From positions 24,112-88,111 of the forward strand of contig NZ_AONQ01000008.1 in NCBI RefSeq assembly GCF_000342045.1: DNA of 64,000 bases, written 5' to 3'. Both the position numbers and the translations under genes were made by a program. This DNA is from Paramagnetospirillum caucaseum (lineage in GTDB: Bacteria > Pseudomonadota > Alphaproteobacteria > Rhodospirillales > Magnetospirillaceae). Every line of letters begins with the position of its first letter. Position 1 is the stretch's first letter. The notes below the pieces were generated by a model that had not been told where the DNA came from, searched no databases, and worked only from the letters and a program-made list of their open reading frames with translations. This document shows positions 29,049-36,808 of this stretch, in pieces.

Positions 29049-30806
29049 TCAACCCTCCGGCCGGACCACGCACAGATGGCCGGCGGCCTGCTTGGCCGCC
29101 TTCTTGTGGGCGGCCAGCAGGCGCGACACTTCGTCGGAGGAGCCGGCGGCCCGGCCCGGGGCCAGGTGCACGGCGACGCAGCTCACCGTCATCAGGGGAA
29201 AGCGCGCCGTATGGCCCAGGCGGTCCTGGCCGACCATATGGCCCAGGCGCCGCGTCTCGTCGTCGTAGAAGCTTTCCACGTCGCGGGCGAAATCGGCGAT
29301 CAGCCGGCGGCAGGTGTCCTCGGCGTTCTCCGCCGCCGCTCCCCGGAAGCCGGCGAAGAAATCGTCGCCGCCGATATGCCCGGCGAAGCCGCCCGCCGCC
29401 GTCATGGCCTTGGCCAGCAGGTCGCCGAACAGCAGGATGGCGCGGTCGCCGAGGCGGAATCCGTACTTGTCGTTGAACGGCTTGAAATTGTCGAAATCGA
29501 AATAGGCCAGCAGATAGCTGCCGTCCCTGTCCTCCATGGCCTCGCAGACCCAGGACAGGATGACGGCGTTGCCGGGCAGCCGGGTCAGCGGGTTCTGGTC
29601 GCGCGCCGTGGCCAGATTCTTGTCGTTGATGACGCGCAGCAGGGAATCCGCCGACAGGAAGCCCACATAGCGCATGTCGTTGACGATCAGGATGCCTTCC
29701 GACCGCTCCACCGCCGAATAGGCTTCCAGGATCTGCTCGGCCCTGGCGCCCATGTCGGCCATCGGGCAGCGGACGATGAAATCCTTGAGCGAGCGGCCGT
29801 AGCTCTTGTTGGCGATCAGTTCCTTGCCGAAGGGGGAATAGGTGTAGTCCTTCAGTTCCTGGTCCCGCACGATCCCCACCGGCGCGCCCGATCCGTCCAC
29901 CACCGGGAAGAAGGTTGCCGACTTGTCGGTGCGGAAGCGTTCGAACACCCGCTCCATGGGGGTGTCCAGCCCCAGCGGCTCGGGCCGCGCGATCTGGTCG
30001 GCGATGATGCGCTGGTCCGAGGCGCCGGCCCGGCGGTCCAGGCGGGCCAGCCGTTCGATCTCGGGGTAATGGGGCCGCAGCCCGGCCCACTCGGTGGTCG
30101 GGCGGCTCACCAGCCAGCCCTGGACCATGTCGCAGCCGATCTCCTTGCAGACGCGGAATTCCCGCTCGGTCTCCACCCCTTCGGCCACCACGATGGCGCC
30201 CAGCAGGTGGGCGATGGTGACGATATGGGCCAGGAACACCTTCTTCTTGGAATCGGCGGCGATGTCGGCCACGAAAAAGCGGTCGATCTTCAGGTAGTCG
30301 GGTTCCGAGTAGTACAGCAGCTGCAGCCCGGAAAAGCCGGTGCCGAAATCGTCGATGGCCAGCCGGAAGCCCTGGCGCTTGAAATGGCGGAAGGTGGCGA
30401 CGGCGTCCAGGCCGGGCTCCAGCGGGTGGCGCTCGGAAATCTCTAACACCACCGAGGATTCGGGCAGGCCGTGGCGCTCCAGGATGGCCCGCGTCCGCCG
30501 CGCCGGGTCGCCCTCGAGCCCCAGGACACGGTTGTCGATGTTGAGGAACAGCTTGGCCCGGGGGTGGTGGGGCAGGGTGGCGAAGGCGGCCACCGCCTTT
30601 TCGCGCAGGGCCAGCTCCACCTCGGCCAGATGGCCGCCGGCATGGCAGCGATCGAAGAAGTCCTGGATGGAGGCGTAGCCCGCCGCCTCGGTGCCCCGCA
30701 GCAGCGCCTCGTAGCCGTGGCAGGCGCCGGAATGGATGCCGACCACCGGCTGGAGGGCGATGGTCAGGCGGTCGAGGATATTGGGGCCCAGGGTGTGGGG
30801 CGGCAT
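29049..30806 (-). CDS. EAL-CBS-GGDEF cyclic-di-GMP protein
   Basis: This 585-residue cytoplasmic protein has an EAL phosphodiesterase domain (about 15-260) with EALLRG at 33-38, the metal-binding LAIDDFGTGFSGL and VAEGVETE, then a CBS pair (about 275-400: PMERVFERFRTDKSATFFPVVD; GILIVNDMRYVGFLS), then a GGDEF domain (about 410-585) with NPLTRLPGN and the signature GGDDF. GGDDF is a tolerated variant of GGDEF, so both activities are possible. The order EAL first, GGDEF last, with CBS between, is the type in which nucleotide binding may set the balance. No membrane segment is seen. Confidence 0.92.
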   Translation of the reverse strand: MPPHTLGPNILDRLTIALQPVVGIHSGACHGYEALLRGTEAAGYASIQDFFDRCHAGGHLAEVELALREKAVAAFATLPHHPRAKLFLNIDNRVLGLEGDPARRTRAILERHGLPESSVVLEISERHPLEPGLDAVATFRHFKRQGFRLAIDDFGTGFSGLQLLYYSEPDYLKIDRFFVADIAADSKKKVFLAHIVTIAHLLGAIVVAEGVETEREFRVCKEIGCDMVQGWLVSRPTTEWAGLRPHYPEIERLARLDRRAGASDQRIIADQIARPEPLGLDTPMERVFERFRTDKSATFFPVVDGSGAPVGIVRDQELKDYTYSPFGKELIANKSYGRSLKDFIVRCPMADMGARAEQILEAYSAVERSEGILIVNDMRYVGFLSADSLLRVINDKNLATARDQNPLTRLPGNAVILSWVCEAMEDRDGSYLLAYFDFDNFKPFNDKYGFRLGDRAILLFGDLLAKAMTAAGGFAGHIGGDDFFAGFRGAAAENAEDTCRRLIADFARDVESFYDDETRRLGHMVGQDRLGHTARFPLMTVSCVAVHLAPGRAAGSSDEVSRLLAAHKKAAKQAAGHLCVVRPEG

Positions 30807-31056
30807 TCCGATCGCTCCGGCCGGTCATCCCGGTACGGATTCATCCGCCGAAGCCGGGGCGGGGTCAACGCCCGGATGGGGGGCGGAAGGCAAATTCACG
30901 CGCCTGTCACACGCCCGGATTTCATCGCTGCCATAAACCAGATTTAAACGAAAGACATACGAAGTTACACGAAGCATGTTGAATCGTTATTACTCGATTG
31001 ATATTAATTTGTATCAAAGGGCTAATATGCCTATGTCATTGGGATGGTAGAGTCGA
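30807..31056 (+). promoter_or_regulatory. AT-rich promoter region upstream of the split receptor
   Basis: From about 30920 to 31035 the base composition drops sharply relative to the GC-rich surroundings. The region contains a 20-bp dyad TTGATA-N8-TATCAA at 30998-31017, about 40 bases before the PAS gene start, plus a shorter AATCG/CGATT inverted repeat next to it. No gene is seen. It is the likely promoter and operator region for the PAS and MCP genes; a defined sigma-factor box could not be assigned. Confidence 0.5.
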
Positions 31057-31581
31057 ATGAGCAGCAAGACCATTCAACCCTCGGGTAGGGAGCGGGCCTT
31101 CGCCGAGGATGAGATCATCGTCAGCAAGACCGACATCAAGGGGCGCCTCACCTATGTGAACGACGTGTTCATGTCGGTGTCGGGCTTCACCGAGCCCGAG
31201 CTGATCGGCCAGCCGCACAGCCTGATCCGCCATCCCGACATGCCACGCTGCGTCTTCAAGCTCCTGTGGGACACCATCGCGTCCGGCAAGGAGCTGTTCG
31301 CCTATGTGGTGAATCTGGCCAAGAACGGCGATCATTACTGGGTTCTCGCCCACGTCACCCCGGATTTCGGCCCCGACGGCCAGATCGTCGGCTATCACTC
31401 CAACCGCCGCGTGCCGAGCCGCGCGGCGCTGGCCAAGGTTGTGCCCCTGTATCAGAGCCTGCTGAAGATCGAGGCCGCGAGCCCCGACCGCAAGCAGGGG
31501 ATGGAGACGGCGTTCACCGCCCTCGTCGACCAGTTGAAGCGCGAAGGAAAGCCCTATGCAGAATTTGTCCTCGGTCTCTAA
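31057..31581 (+). CDS. PAS-domain protein, Aer-like sensor half
   Basis: This 174-residue soluble protein is a single PAS domain of the Aer type (residues about 15-130: DEIIVSKTDIKGRLTYVNDVFMSVSGFTE-like core, then LIRHPDMPRCVFKLLWDTIASGKELFAYV and KNGDHYWVLAHVTPDF). In Aer this domain binds FAD and senses redox state through the electron transport chain. Here the polypeptide ends shortly after the PAS; the membrane and signalling parts are in the next gene, which overlaps by 26 bp. FAD binding is inferred from family. The PAS-to-MCP pairing strongly suggests an energy-taxis receptor in two parts. Confidence 0.88.
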   Translation: MSSKTIQPSGRERAFAEDEIIVSKTDIKGRLTYVNDVFMSVSGFTEPELIGQPHSLIRHPDMPRCVFKLLWDTIASGKELFAYVVNLAKNGDHYWVLAHVTPDFGPDGQIVGYHSNRRVPSRAALAKVVPLYQSLLKIEAASPDRKQGMETAFTALVDQLKREGKPYAEFVLGL

Positions 31582-32854
31582 GGCCCTGCGCGCGTGCCAG
31601 ATCACCTTCGGGCTGGCTCTCGCCCTGGCCGTCGTCGCCTTGCTGCTGCAGAACTGGGTGGCGGCGGGTTTCGCCCTGGCCCTGGCGGTGCCGGCCTGGC
31701 TGCCCATCGGCTACCTCAACCGCGCCAACGCCAGCATCGAGAAGGCGGTGAAGGTCTGCCAGGGGGCCGCCGCCGGCAATCTCGGCGAGCGCATCATGGA
31801 TATCCGGGGGGGCGGCAACCTGGCCGTCATGCTGCGTTCCATCAACCGGCTGCTCGACCTGACCGAGGCCTATTGCCGCGAGTCCCAGGCGGCCATGGAG
31901 CACGCCAACCAGCGCCAGTACTTCCGCAAGATCATCCCCACCGGCCTGCGCGGTGATTTCGCCCGCTATGCCGGCGTGATCAATTCCTCCCTCGACCTGA
32001 TGAAGCAGCGCGACGCCGAGGCGCTGGACTTCGCCGAGCAGAAGGTGCGCGTCCTGGTGCAGGAGGTGTCGTCGGCCTCGACCCAGCTGCGGCAGAGTTC
32101 GGACCGGCTGATGAACAACGCCACCCAGACCGTGCACCAGGCCATGACCTCGGCCGCCGCCGCCGAGGAGGCCTCGGTCAACGTCCAGTCGGTGGCCGGC
32201 GCCGCCGAGGAGCTGGCCGCCTCGTTCGGCGAGATCAACATGCAGACCACGCGGGCCACCGCCATCTCGTCCGAGGCCATGGTCACCGCCCAGCGCACCG
32301 ACGAGACCGTGCAGGACCTCGGCCATGCCGCCGAGAAGATCGGCTCGGTGCTGTCGCTGATCCAGGACATCGCGTCCCAGACCAACCTGCTGGCCCTCAA
32401 CGCCACCATCGAGGCGGCCCGCGCCGGCGAGGCCGGAAAAGGGTTCGCGGTCGTCGCCAACGAGGTCAAGACCCTGGCCAACCAGACGGCGCGGGCCACC
32501 GAGGAGATCTCGGCCCATGTCAGCCAGATCCAGCTGGCCTCCCAGGGCGCCGCCGTGGCCATCCGCGAGATCGCCCAGATCGTCGGCACCATCCAGGAGA
32601 CCTCCACCGCCGTGGCCGGCGCGGTGGAGGAGCAGAACGCGGTGACCATGGAGATCTCGCGCAATGTCCAGGAGGCCGCCACCGGCACCGCCTCGGTGTC
32701 GGAAGCGGTGGCCTATGTGAAGGACACCGCCGAGACCACCGACCAGGAGGCCCGCGACATCTCCGCCGCCGCCGCCAGCCTGGCCCACCGCGCCGACGAC
32801 CTGGAGGCCCAGATCAACGGCTTCATCGCCAAGATCAAGGGCCAGGCCGCCTGA
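31556..32854 (+). CDS. Methyl-accepting chemotaxis protein, Aer-like signalling half
   Basis: This 432-residue MCP has a hydrophobic membrane hairpin at residues about 14-55 with almost no periplasmic part, a HAMP-like linker, and a cytoplasmic signalling domain whose tip is IASQTNLLALNATIEAARAGEAGKGFAVVANEVKTLA. It lacks any sensor domain of its own and has no C-terminal CheR-binding pentapeptide. The ATG sits inside the upstream PAS gene with AAGGAAAG ahead of it. The layout fits the C-terminal half of Aer, so it should receive its signal from the PAS protein. Confidence 0.92.
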   Translation: MQNLSSVSKALRACQITFGLALALAVVALLLQNWVAAGFALALAVPAWLPIGYLNRANASIEKAVKVCQGAAAGNLGERIMDIRGGGNLAVMLRSINRLLDLTEAYCRESQAAMEHANQRQYFRKIIPTGLRGDFARYAGVINSSLDLMKQRDAEALDFAEQKVRVLVQEVSSASTQLRQSSDRLMNNATQTVHQAMTSAAAAEEASVNVQSVAGAAEELAASFGEINMQTTRATAISSEAMVTAQRTDETVQDLGHAAEKIGSVLSLIQDIASQTNLLALNATIEAARAGEAGKGFAVVANEVKTLANQTARATEEISAHVSQIQLASQGAAVAIREIAQIVGTIQETSTAVAGAVEEQNAVTMEISRNVQEAATGTASVSEAVAYVKDTAETTDQEARDISAAAASLAHRADDLEAQINGFIAKIKGQAA

Positions 32855-32866
32855 GATTGTTTCCCC

Positions 32867-32900
32867 GTTGCGGCATTCCCATGTGTGGGAATGCCGCAAC
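32867..32900 (+). other. Long perfect hairpin before CDGSH gene
   Basis: A 15-bp perfect stem (GTTGCGGCATTCCCA with TGGGAATGCCGCAAC, TGTG loop) begins 12 bases after the mcp stop and ends immediately before the AGGAGG ribosome site of the CDGSH gene. It lacks a U tract, so it is either a weak terminator of the receptor operon or an RNA element influencing CDGSH translation. Confidence 0.6.
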
Positions 32901-32914
32901 CAGGAGGCAATCCC

Positions 32915-33154
32915 ATGACCGAACCCGTCATCGCCCAGAAGGCGCCCTATCCCGTCGCGGTCGAGGCGGGCAAGACCTATCACTGGTGCGCCTGCGGCCG
33001 CTCCCAGGCGCAGCCCTTCTGCGACGGCAGCCACAAGGGCACCGGGCTGGCCCCCGTCGCCCATACCCCGGACAAGGCGGGCACCCTTTATTTCTGCGGC
33101 TGCAAGGCGACGAAGAAGCCGCCGCTGTGCGACGGCAGCCACAAAACTCTGTGA
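32915..33154 (+). CDS. Double CDGSH-type iron-sulfur protein
   Basis: This 79-residue soluble protein carries two complete CDGSH ligand sets: Cys25, Cys27, Cys36, His40 and Cys61, Cys63, Cys72, His76, each ending CDGSH. It should bind two [2Fe-2S] clusters, as in known bacterial double CDGSH (MitoNEET-like, Miner2 type) proteins. The ATG at 32915 has AGGAGG eight bases upstream; an ATG at 32885 lies in the hairpin and is unlikely. The cellular role is unknown; the position next to a redox receptor is suggestive only. Confidence 0.92.
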   Translation: MTEPVIAQKAPYPVAVEAGKTYHWCACGRSQAQPFCDGSHKGTGLAPVAHTPDKAGTLYFCGCKATKKPPLCDGSHKTL

Positions 33155-33212
33155 TCCCTTGCCCGCAACCCGTCATCGGGGTAAACCGGGGGACGGCAAT
33201 GGCGGGGTTTCC

Positions 33213-34205
33213 ATGAACAGAATCGGTGTGATCGGCGGAGGGGCCTGGGGAACGGCGTTGGCGCTCACCGCCCGCCGGGCCGGCCGCGACGTGGTGCTGT
33301 GGGCCCGCGAGCCGGGCGTGGTCGCGGCCATCAACGCCAACCACGCCAATCCCGATTTCCTGCCGGGCGTCGCCCTCGATCCGGGCTTGCGCGCCACCGG
33401 CGATCTGGCCGAGGCGGCGGATGCCGACGCGGTGCTGCTGGTGGCGCCGGCCCAGCATCTGCGCGCCGCCTGCCATGCCCTGGCCCCCCACTGGCGGGCC
33501 GGGGTGCCCGCCGTGATCTGCGCCAAGGGCATCGAGCTGGCCACCTGCGCCCTGATGCAGGACGCCGTCGCCGCCGCGTTGCCGGACGCTCCCATCGCCG
33601 TGCTGTCCGGCCCCACCTTCGCCGCCGAGGTGGCGCGCGGCCTGCCCACCGCCATCACCCTGGCCTGCGACGACGCCTCCCTGGGCCGCAGGCTGGTCGA
33701 GGCGCTGGGCACCGCCACCTTCCGTCCCTATCTCTCCGACGATCCGATCGGCGCCCAGATCGGCGGCGCGGTGAAGAACGTGCTGGCCATCGCCTGCGGC
33801 ATCGTCGAGGGGCGCGGCCTGGGCGACAACGCCCGCGCCGCCCTGATCACCCGGGGACTGGCCGAGCTGACCCGCCTCGCCATGGCCAAGGGCGGCCGGC
33901 CCGAGACCCTGATGGGCCTGTCCGGCCTGGGCGACCTGATCCTCACCGCCTCGTCCACCCAGTCGCGCAACTACTCGCTGGGCTTCGCCCTGGGCGAGGG
34001 CCGCGCCCTGGCCGACATCCTGGGCGAGCGCCATTCGGTGACCGAGGGCGTCTACAGCGCCGGCGCCGTGGTCGACATGGCCGGGCGTCTGGGCGTCGAG
34101 ATGCCCATCTCGGCGGCGGTGGACGCGGTGATCAACAAGGGCCAGAGTCTGGACGAGGCCATCCGCGCCCTGCTGTCGCGCCCGTTCCGCACCGAAGGAT
34201 TATAG
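33213..34205 (+). CDS. gpsA: Glycerol-3-phosphate dehydrogenase [NAD(P)+]
   Basis: GpsA reduces dihydroxyacetone phosphate to sn-glycerol-3-phosphate for phospholipids. The 330-residue protein has the dinucleotide loop IGGGAWGTALA at 6-16, the CAKGIE and LSGPTFAAEVARGLPTAIT segments, the catalytic Lys in GGAVKNVLAIACGI, and LMGLSGLGDLILTASSTQSRN. Length and start are typical. The lipoprotein gene follows two bases after its stop. Confidence 0.96.
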   Translation: MNRIGVIGGGAWGTALALTARRAGRDVVLWAREPGVVAAINANHANPDFLPGVALDPGLRATGDLAEAADADAVLLVAPAQHLRAACHALAPHWRAGVPAVICAKGIELATCALMQDAVAAALPDAPIAVLSGPTFAAEVARGLPTAITLACDDASLGRRLVEALGTATFRPYLSDDPIGAQIGGAVKNVLAIACGIVEGRGLGDNARAALITRGLAELTRLAMAKGGRPETLMGLSGLGDLILTASSTQSRNYSLGFALGEGRALADILGERHSVTEGVYSAGAVVDMAGRLGVEMPISAAVDAVINKGQSLDEAIRALLSRPFRTEGL

Positions 34206-34207
34206 CC

Positions 34208-34699
34208 ATGCGCCGCTCCGCCCTTGCTCTGTGCCTGCTGGCTCTCGGCGGCTGCGCCGAAAATCCCACCGAGGGCCAGTTGTGGGGCGCCGGGGCCGGA
34301 GCCATCGTCGGCGGCGGCATCGGCCGGGCGGCCGCCCTGGGCGCCCCCCATCTGGCCGCCACCTTCACGCCGGTGGGCGCGGTGGCCGGGGCGGTGGCCG
34401 GCAGCATGGTCGGCGGCTGGTTCGATCCCCATCCCAACCGGCTGTGGTCGGCGGCGACCATCGAGGCGGCCGAGACCGGGCAGGAGGCCCGCTGGGCAGC
34501 GCGCGGTCTGGAAGGCGCGGTGGTGCCCCAGGGGGCGGGCTGGACCGATAACGGCGGGCGGGCCTGCCGCCGGCTGGCGCAGTCGGCCCTGCGGACGGGC
34601 GAGACCGGCGGCGGTTATTCCCGCCAGGTGGTGGCCTGCCGGCTGGCGGACGGCACCTGGGAAGTGGTGCTGCCGCCCGAAGATGAGCCGAAAAGCTAA
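34208..34699 (+). CDS. Outer-membrane lipoprotein with glycine zipper
   Basis: This 163-residue protein has a lipoprotein signal with lipobox LALGGC (Cys16) and a mature region containing small-residue glycine-zipper stretches (GAGAGAIVGGGIG, AVAGAVAGSMVGGW), like the rickettsial 17-kDa antigen / SlyB-type family. A C-terminal soluble part (RACRRLAQSALRTG and following, to VVACRLADGTWEVVLP) resembles the surface-antigen domain. Function is unknown; such proteins often affect envelope integrity. It is translationally close to gpsA. Confidence 0.82.
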   Translation: MRRSALALCLLALGGCAENPTEGQLWGAGAGAIVGGGIGRAAALGAPHLAATFTPVGAVAGAVAGSMVGGWFDPHPNRLWSAATIEAAETGQEARWAARGLEGAVVPQGAGWTDNGGRACRRLAQSALRTGETGGGYSRQVVACRLADGTWEVVLPPEDEPKS

Positions 34700-34805
34700 A
34701 AATCCTTCCTCATCATAGACTTGCCCAATAGACCCGGCTTGACGGGGGCGGGGGGCTTCGGCATGCTGGCCCGCAACCTGGAGCACAACCAAGGACGTGA
34801 AATCC

Positions 34806-35096
34806 ATGACCAAGTCGGAGCTGATCGCCCGCCTGGCCGAGGCCAACCCCCATCTCTATCAGCGGGATGTGGAGCGCATCGTGACCACCATCTTCGACGA
34901 GATCGCCTCGGCCCTGGCCCGGGGCGACCGGGTGGAACTGCGCGGCTTCGGCGCCTTCTCGGTGAAGAAGCGCGACCCGCGCACCGGACGCAATCCCCGC
35001 ACCGGCGAGACGGTGTCGGTGGAGGGCAAGGCGGTTCCCTTCTTCAAGACCGGCAAGCAGCTGCGCGAGAAGCTCAACGTCGGCGGCGGCTCGTGA
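34806..35096 (+). CDS. ihfB: Integration host factor beta subunit
   Basis: IHF is a heterodimeric DNA-bending protein used in replication, transcription and recombination. The 96-residue protein has [12 protein letters not shown], the [17 protein letters not shown] arm region and [27 protein letters not shown] with the intercalating Pro. The beta rather than alpha identity is supported by the sequence and the downstream lapA gene, a frequent ihfB neighbour. Its TGA overlaps the GTG of lapA. Confidence 0.95.
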   Translation: MTKSELIARLAEANPHLYQRDVERIVTTIFDEIASALARGDRVELRGFGAFSVKKRDPRTGRNPRTGETVSVEGKAVPFFKTGKQLREKLNVGGGS

Positions 35097-35362
35097 GGCT
35101 GCTGGCCTGGATAACCGGCCTGCCCCTGGCCGTGCTGGTGGCGGTGTTCGCCGTCGCCAACCGGGCGGAGATTCATTTCGACCTGTGGCCGTTGCCGTTC
35201 GGCGTGGATCTGCCCGGCTATCTGGCGGTGCTGGCCCCGCTGGGCATCGGGCTGGCCGGCGGTTTCCTGCTGGGCTGGGCGTCGGGGCTGAAGGCCCGCC
35301 TGCGCGCCGGTTCGCTGCGCCGCCGGCTGGACGCCGCCGAGAAGACCCAGTCTCAAGCTTGA
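35093..35362 (+). CDS. LapA-family membrane protein (DUF1049)
   Basis: This 89-residue protein starts at a GTG overlapping the ihfB stop. It has two membrane helices ([41 protein letters not shown]) separated by [15 protein letters not shown], then a basic cytoplasmic tail. It matches LapA/YciS, which in E. coli partners LapB in lipopolysaccharide assembly control; whether that role holds here is inferred from family and no lapB is in the window. Confidence 0.85.
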   Translation: MRLLAWITGLPLAVLVAVFAVANRAEIHFDLWPLPFGVDLPGYLAVLAPLGIGLAGGFLLGWASGLKARLRAGSLRRRLDAAEKTQSQA

Positions 35363-35374
35363 GGTAGCCTGTCC

Positions 35375-36082
35375 GTGACCAATCCCGTCTATGTCGCCAT
35401 CGACACCACCGAGGCCGCCCGCGCCATCTCCCTTGCCGAACGCCTGAAGGGGCAGGTCGGCGGGTTCAAGCTGGGCCTGGAATACTTCACCGCCAACGGT
35501 CCGGCCGGCATGGAGGCGGTGTCCGGCCTCGGCATGCCGCTGTTTGTCGATCTCAAGCTGCACGACATTCCCAATACCGTGGCCGCCGCCATGAAGGGCG
35601 TGGTGCGCCTGGGCGCCGCCATCACCACCATCCACGCCTCGGGCGGCGGCGCCATGATCCGCGCCGCCGTGGACGCCGCCAATGACGAGGCTGCCCGCCT
35701 GGGAATGGTCCCGCCCGCCGTGGTGGCGGTGACCGTGCTGACCAGCCTGGATCAGGCCGGGGCCGAGCAGGTGGGTTTCGACCGCCCGGTGCTCGATCAG
35801 GTCAAGCGCCTCGCCGCCCTGGCCCAGGAGAGCGGGGCCGCCGGCATCGTCTGTTCACCGCTGGAGGTCGAGGCGGTGCGCGCCCTCTGCGGTCCCGATT
35901 TCAAGCTGGTGATTCCCGGCATCCGCCCCGCCTGGAGCGAGGCCGGCGACCAGAAGCGCTTCCTCACCCCGGCCGAGGCCCGTGCCAAGGGCGCCGACGT
36001 GCTGGTGATCGGGCGGCCCATCACCGGCGCCGCCGACCCGGCCGAGGCCGCCGGGCGGATCAAGGCCGAACTGGGACTTTAA
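35375..36082 (+). CDS. pyrF: Orotidine-5'-phosphate decarboxylase
   Basis: PyrF makes UMP from OMP. The 235-residue TIM barrel has VAIDTTEAA, the catalytic DLKLHDIPNTV, VTVLTSLDQ, and PGIRPAWSEAGDQKRFLTPAEA with VIGRPITGA at the phosphate site. The start is a GTG at 35375 with GAGG upstream. trpF follows four bases after the stop. Confidence 0.96.
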   Translation: MTNPVYVAIDTTEAARAISLAERLKGQVGGFKLGLEYFTANGPAGMEAVSGLGMPLFVDLKLHDIPNTVAAAMKGVVRLGAAITTIHASGGGAMIRAAVDAANDEAARLGMVPPAVVAVTVLTSLDQAGAEQVGFDRPVLDQVKRLAALAQESGAAGIVCSPLEVEAVRALCGPDFKLVIPGIRPAWSEAGDQKRFLTPAEARAKGADVLVIGRPITGAADPAEAAGRIKAELGL

Positions 36083-36086
36083 GATC

Positions 36087-36731
36087 ATGCCGGTCGAGGT
36101 CAAGATCTGCGGCATCACCGACGAAGACGCCATGGATGCCGCCATCGAGGCCGGGGCCGATTATGTCGGGCTGGTGTTCTTTCCCAAGAGCCCGCGCAAC
36201 GTCACCCCCGACCGCGCCGCCGAACTGGTGGAGTTCACCCCCGGCGACGTGGGCAAGGTCGGGCTGTTCGTCGACCCCGACGATGCCACCCTGGACGCGG
36301 TGCTGACCCGGGTGCGGCTCGATCTGCTGCAGTTGCACGGGCGCGAGACGCCCGAGCGGGTCGAGGCCATCCGCCTGGAATACGGCCTGCCGGTGATGAA
36401 AATGCTGCCGGTGTCGGAGCCGGCCGACCTGGATGCCGCCGAGCCCTACCTGGCGGTGGCCGACCGCCTGCTGTTCGACGCCAAGCCGCCCAAGGGCGCA
36501 TTGCTGCCCGGCGGCAACGCGACGAGCTTCGACTGGTCGATCCTGACGGGACGCAAATGGGGCCTGCCGTGGATGCTGGCCGGCGGCCTGACGCCTGCCA
36601 ACGTGGCCGAGGCGGTGCGCATCAGCGGCGCTCTCTGCGTCGACGTCTCGTCGGGGGTGGAAAGCGCGCCGGGCGTCAAGGACGCAGAAAAAATTCAGGC
36701 CTTCATCCGGGCGGCCCGTTCGTCAGGATAG
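36087..36731 (+). CDS. trpF: Phosphoribosylanthranilate isomerase
   Basis: TrpF isomerises phosphoribosylanthranilate in tryptophan synthesis. The 214-residue barrel has the catalytic Cys in VKICGITDEDAMDAA, GLVFFPKSPRNVT, LLQLHGRETPE, LFDAKPPKG and the end LAGGLTPANVAEA and VDVSSGVESAPGVKD. In many alphaproteobacteria trpB follows directly; here the next gene is a convergent PAS-GGDEF gene and trpB-trpA-accD lie at 26-29 kb on the opposite strand. Confidence 0.96.
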   Translation: MPVEVKICGITDEDAMDAAIEAGADYVGLVFFPKSPRNVTPDRAAELVEFTPGDVGKVGLFVDPDDATLDAVLTRVRLDLLQLHGRETPERVEAIRLEYGLPVMKMLPVSEPADLDAAEPYLAVADRLLFDAKPPKGALLPGGNATSFDWSILTGRKWGLPWMLAGGLTPANVAEAVRISGALCVDVSSGVESAPGVKDAEKIQAFIRAARSSG

Positions 36732-36789
36732 TTTCTGGCGGATGATACTGCCGAGACGGCCGCGCTCCAGGACGCGCCCGGTCGGGAGC

Positions 36790-36806
36790 GCGGGCATCCT
36801 GCCCGC
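36790..36806. terminator. Hairpin between convergent trpF and GGDEF genes
   Basis: A 7-bp stem (GCGGGCA, TCC loop, TGCCCGC) lies in the 77-bp convergent spacer. It probably helps end one or both transcripts, though no U tract follows on either side. Confidence 0.4.
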
Positions 36807-36808
36807 AT

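Noticed and set aside
30998..31017. FNR box
   Set aside because: FNR needs TTGAT-N4-ATCAA; here the halves are 8-10 bases apart.
34721..35092. lapA frame starting upstream inside ihfB
   Set aside because: The upstream part is the shadow of ihfB; the GTG overlapping the ihfB stop gives the family-like protein.
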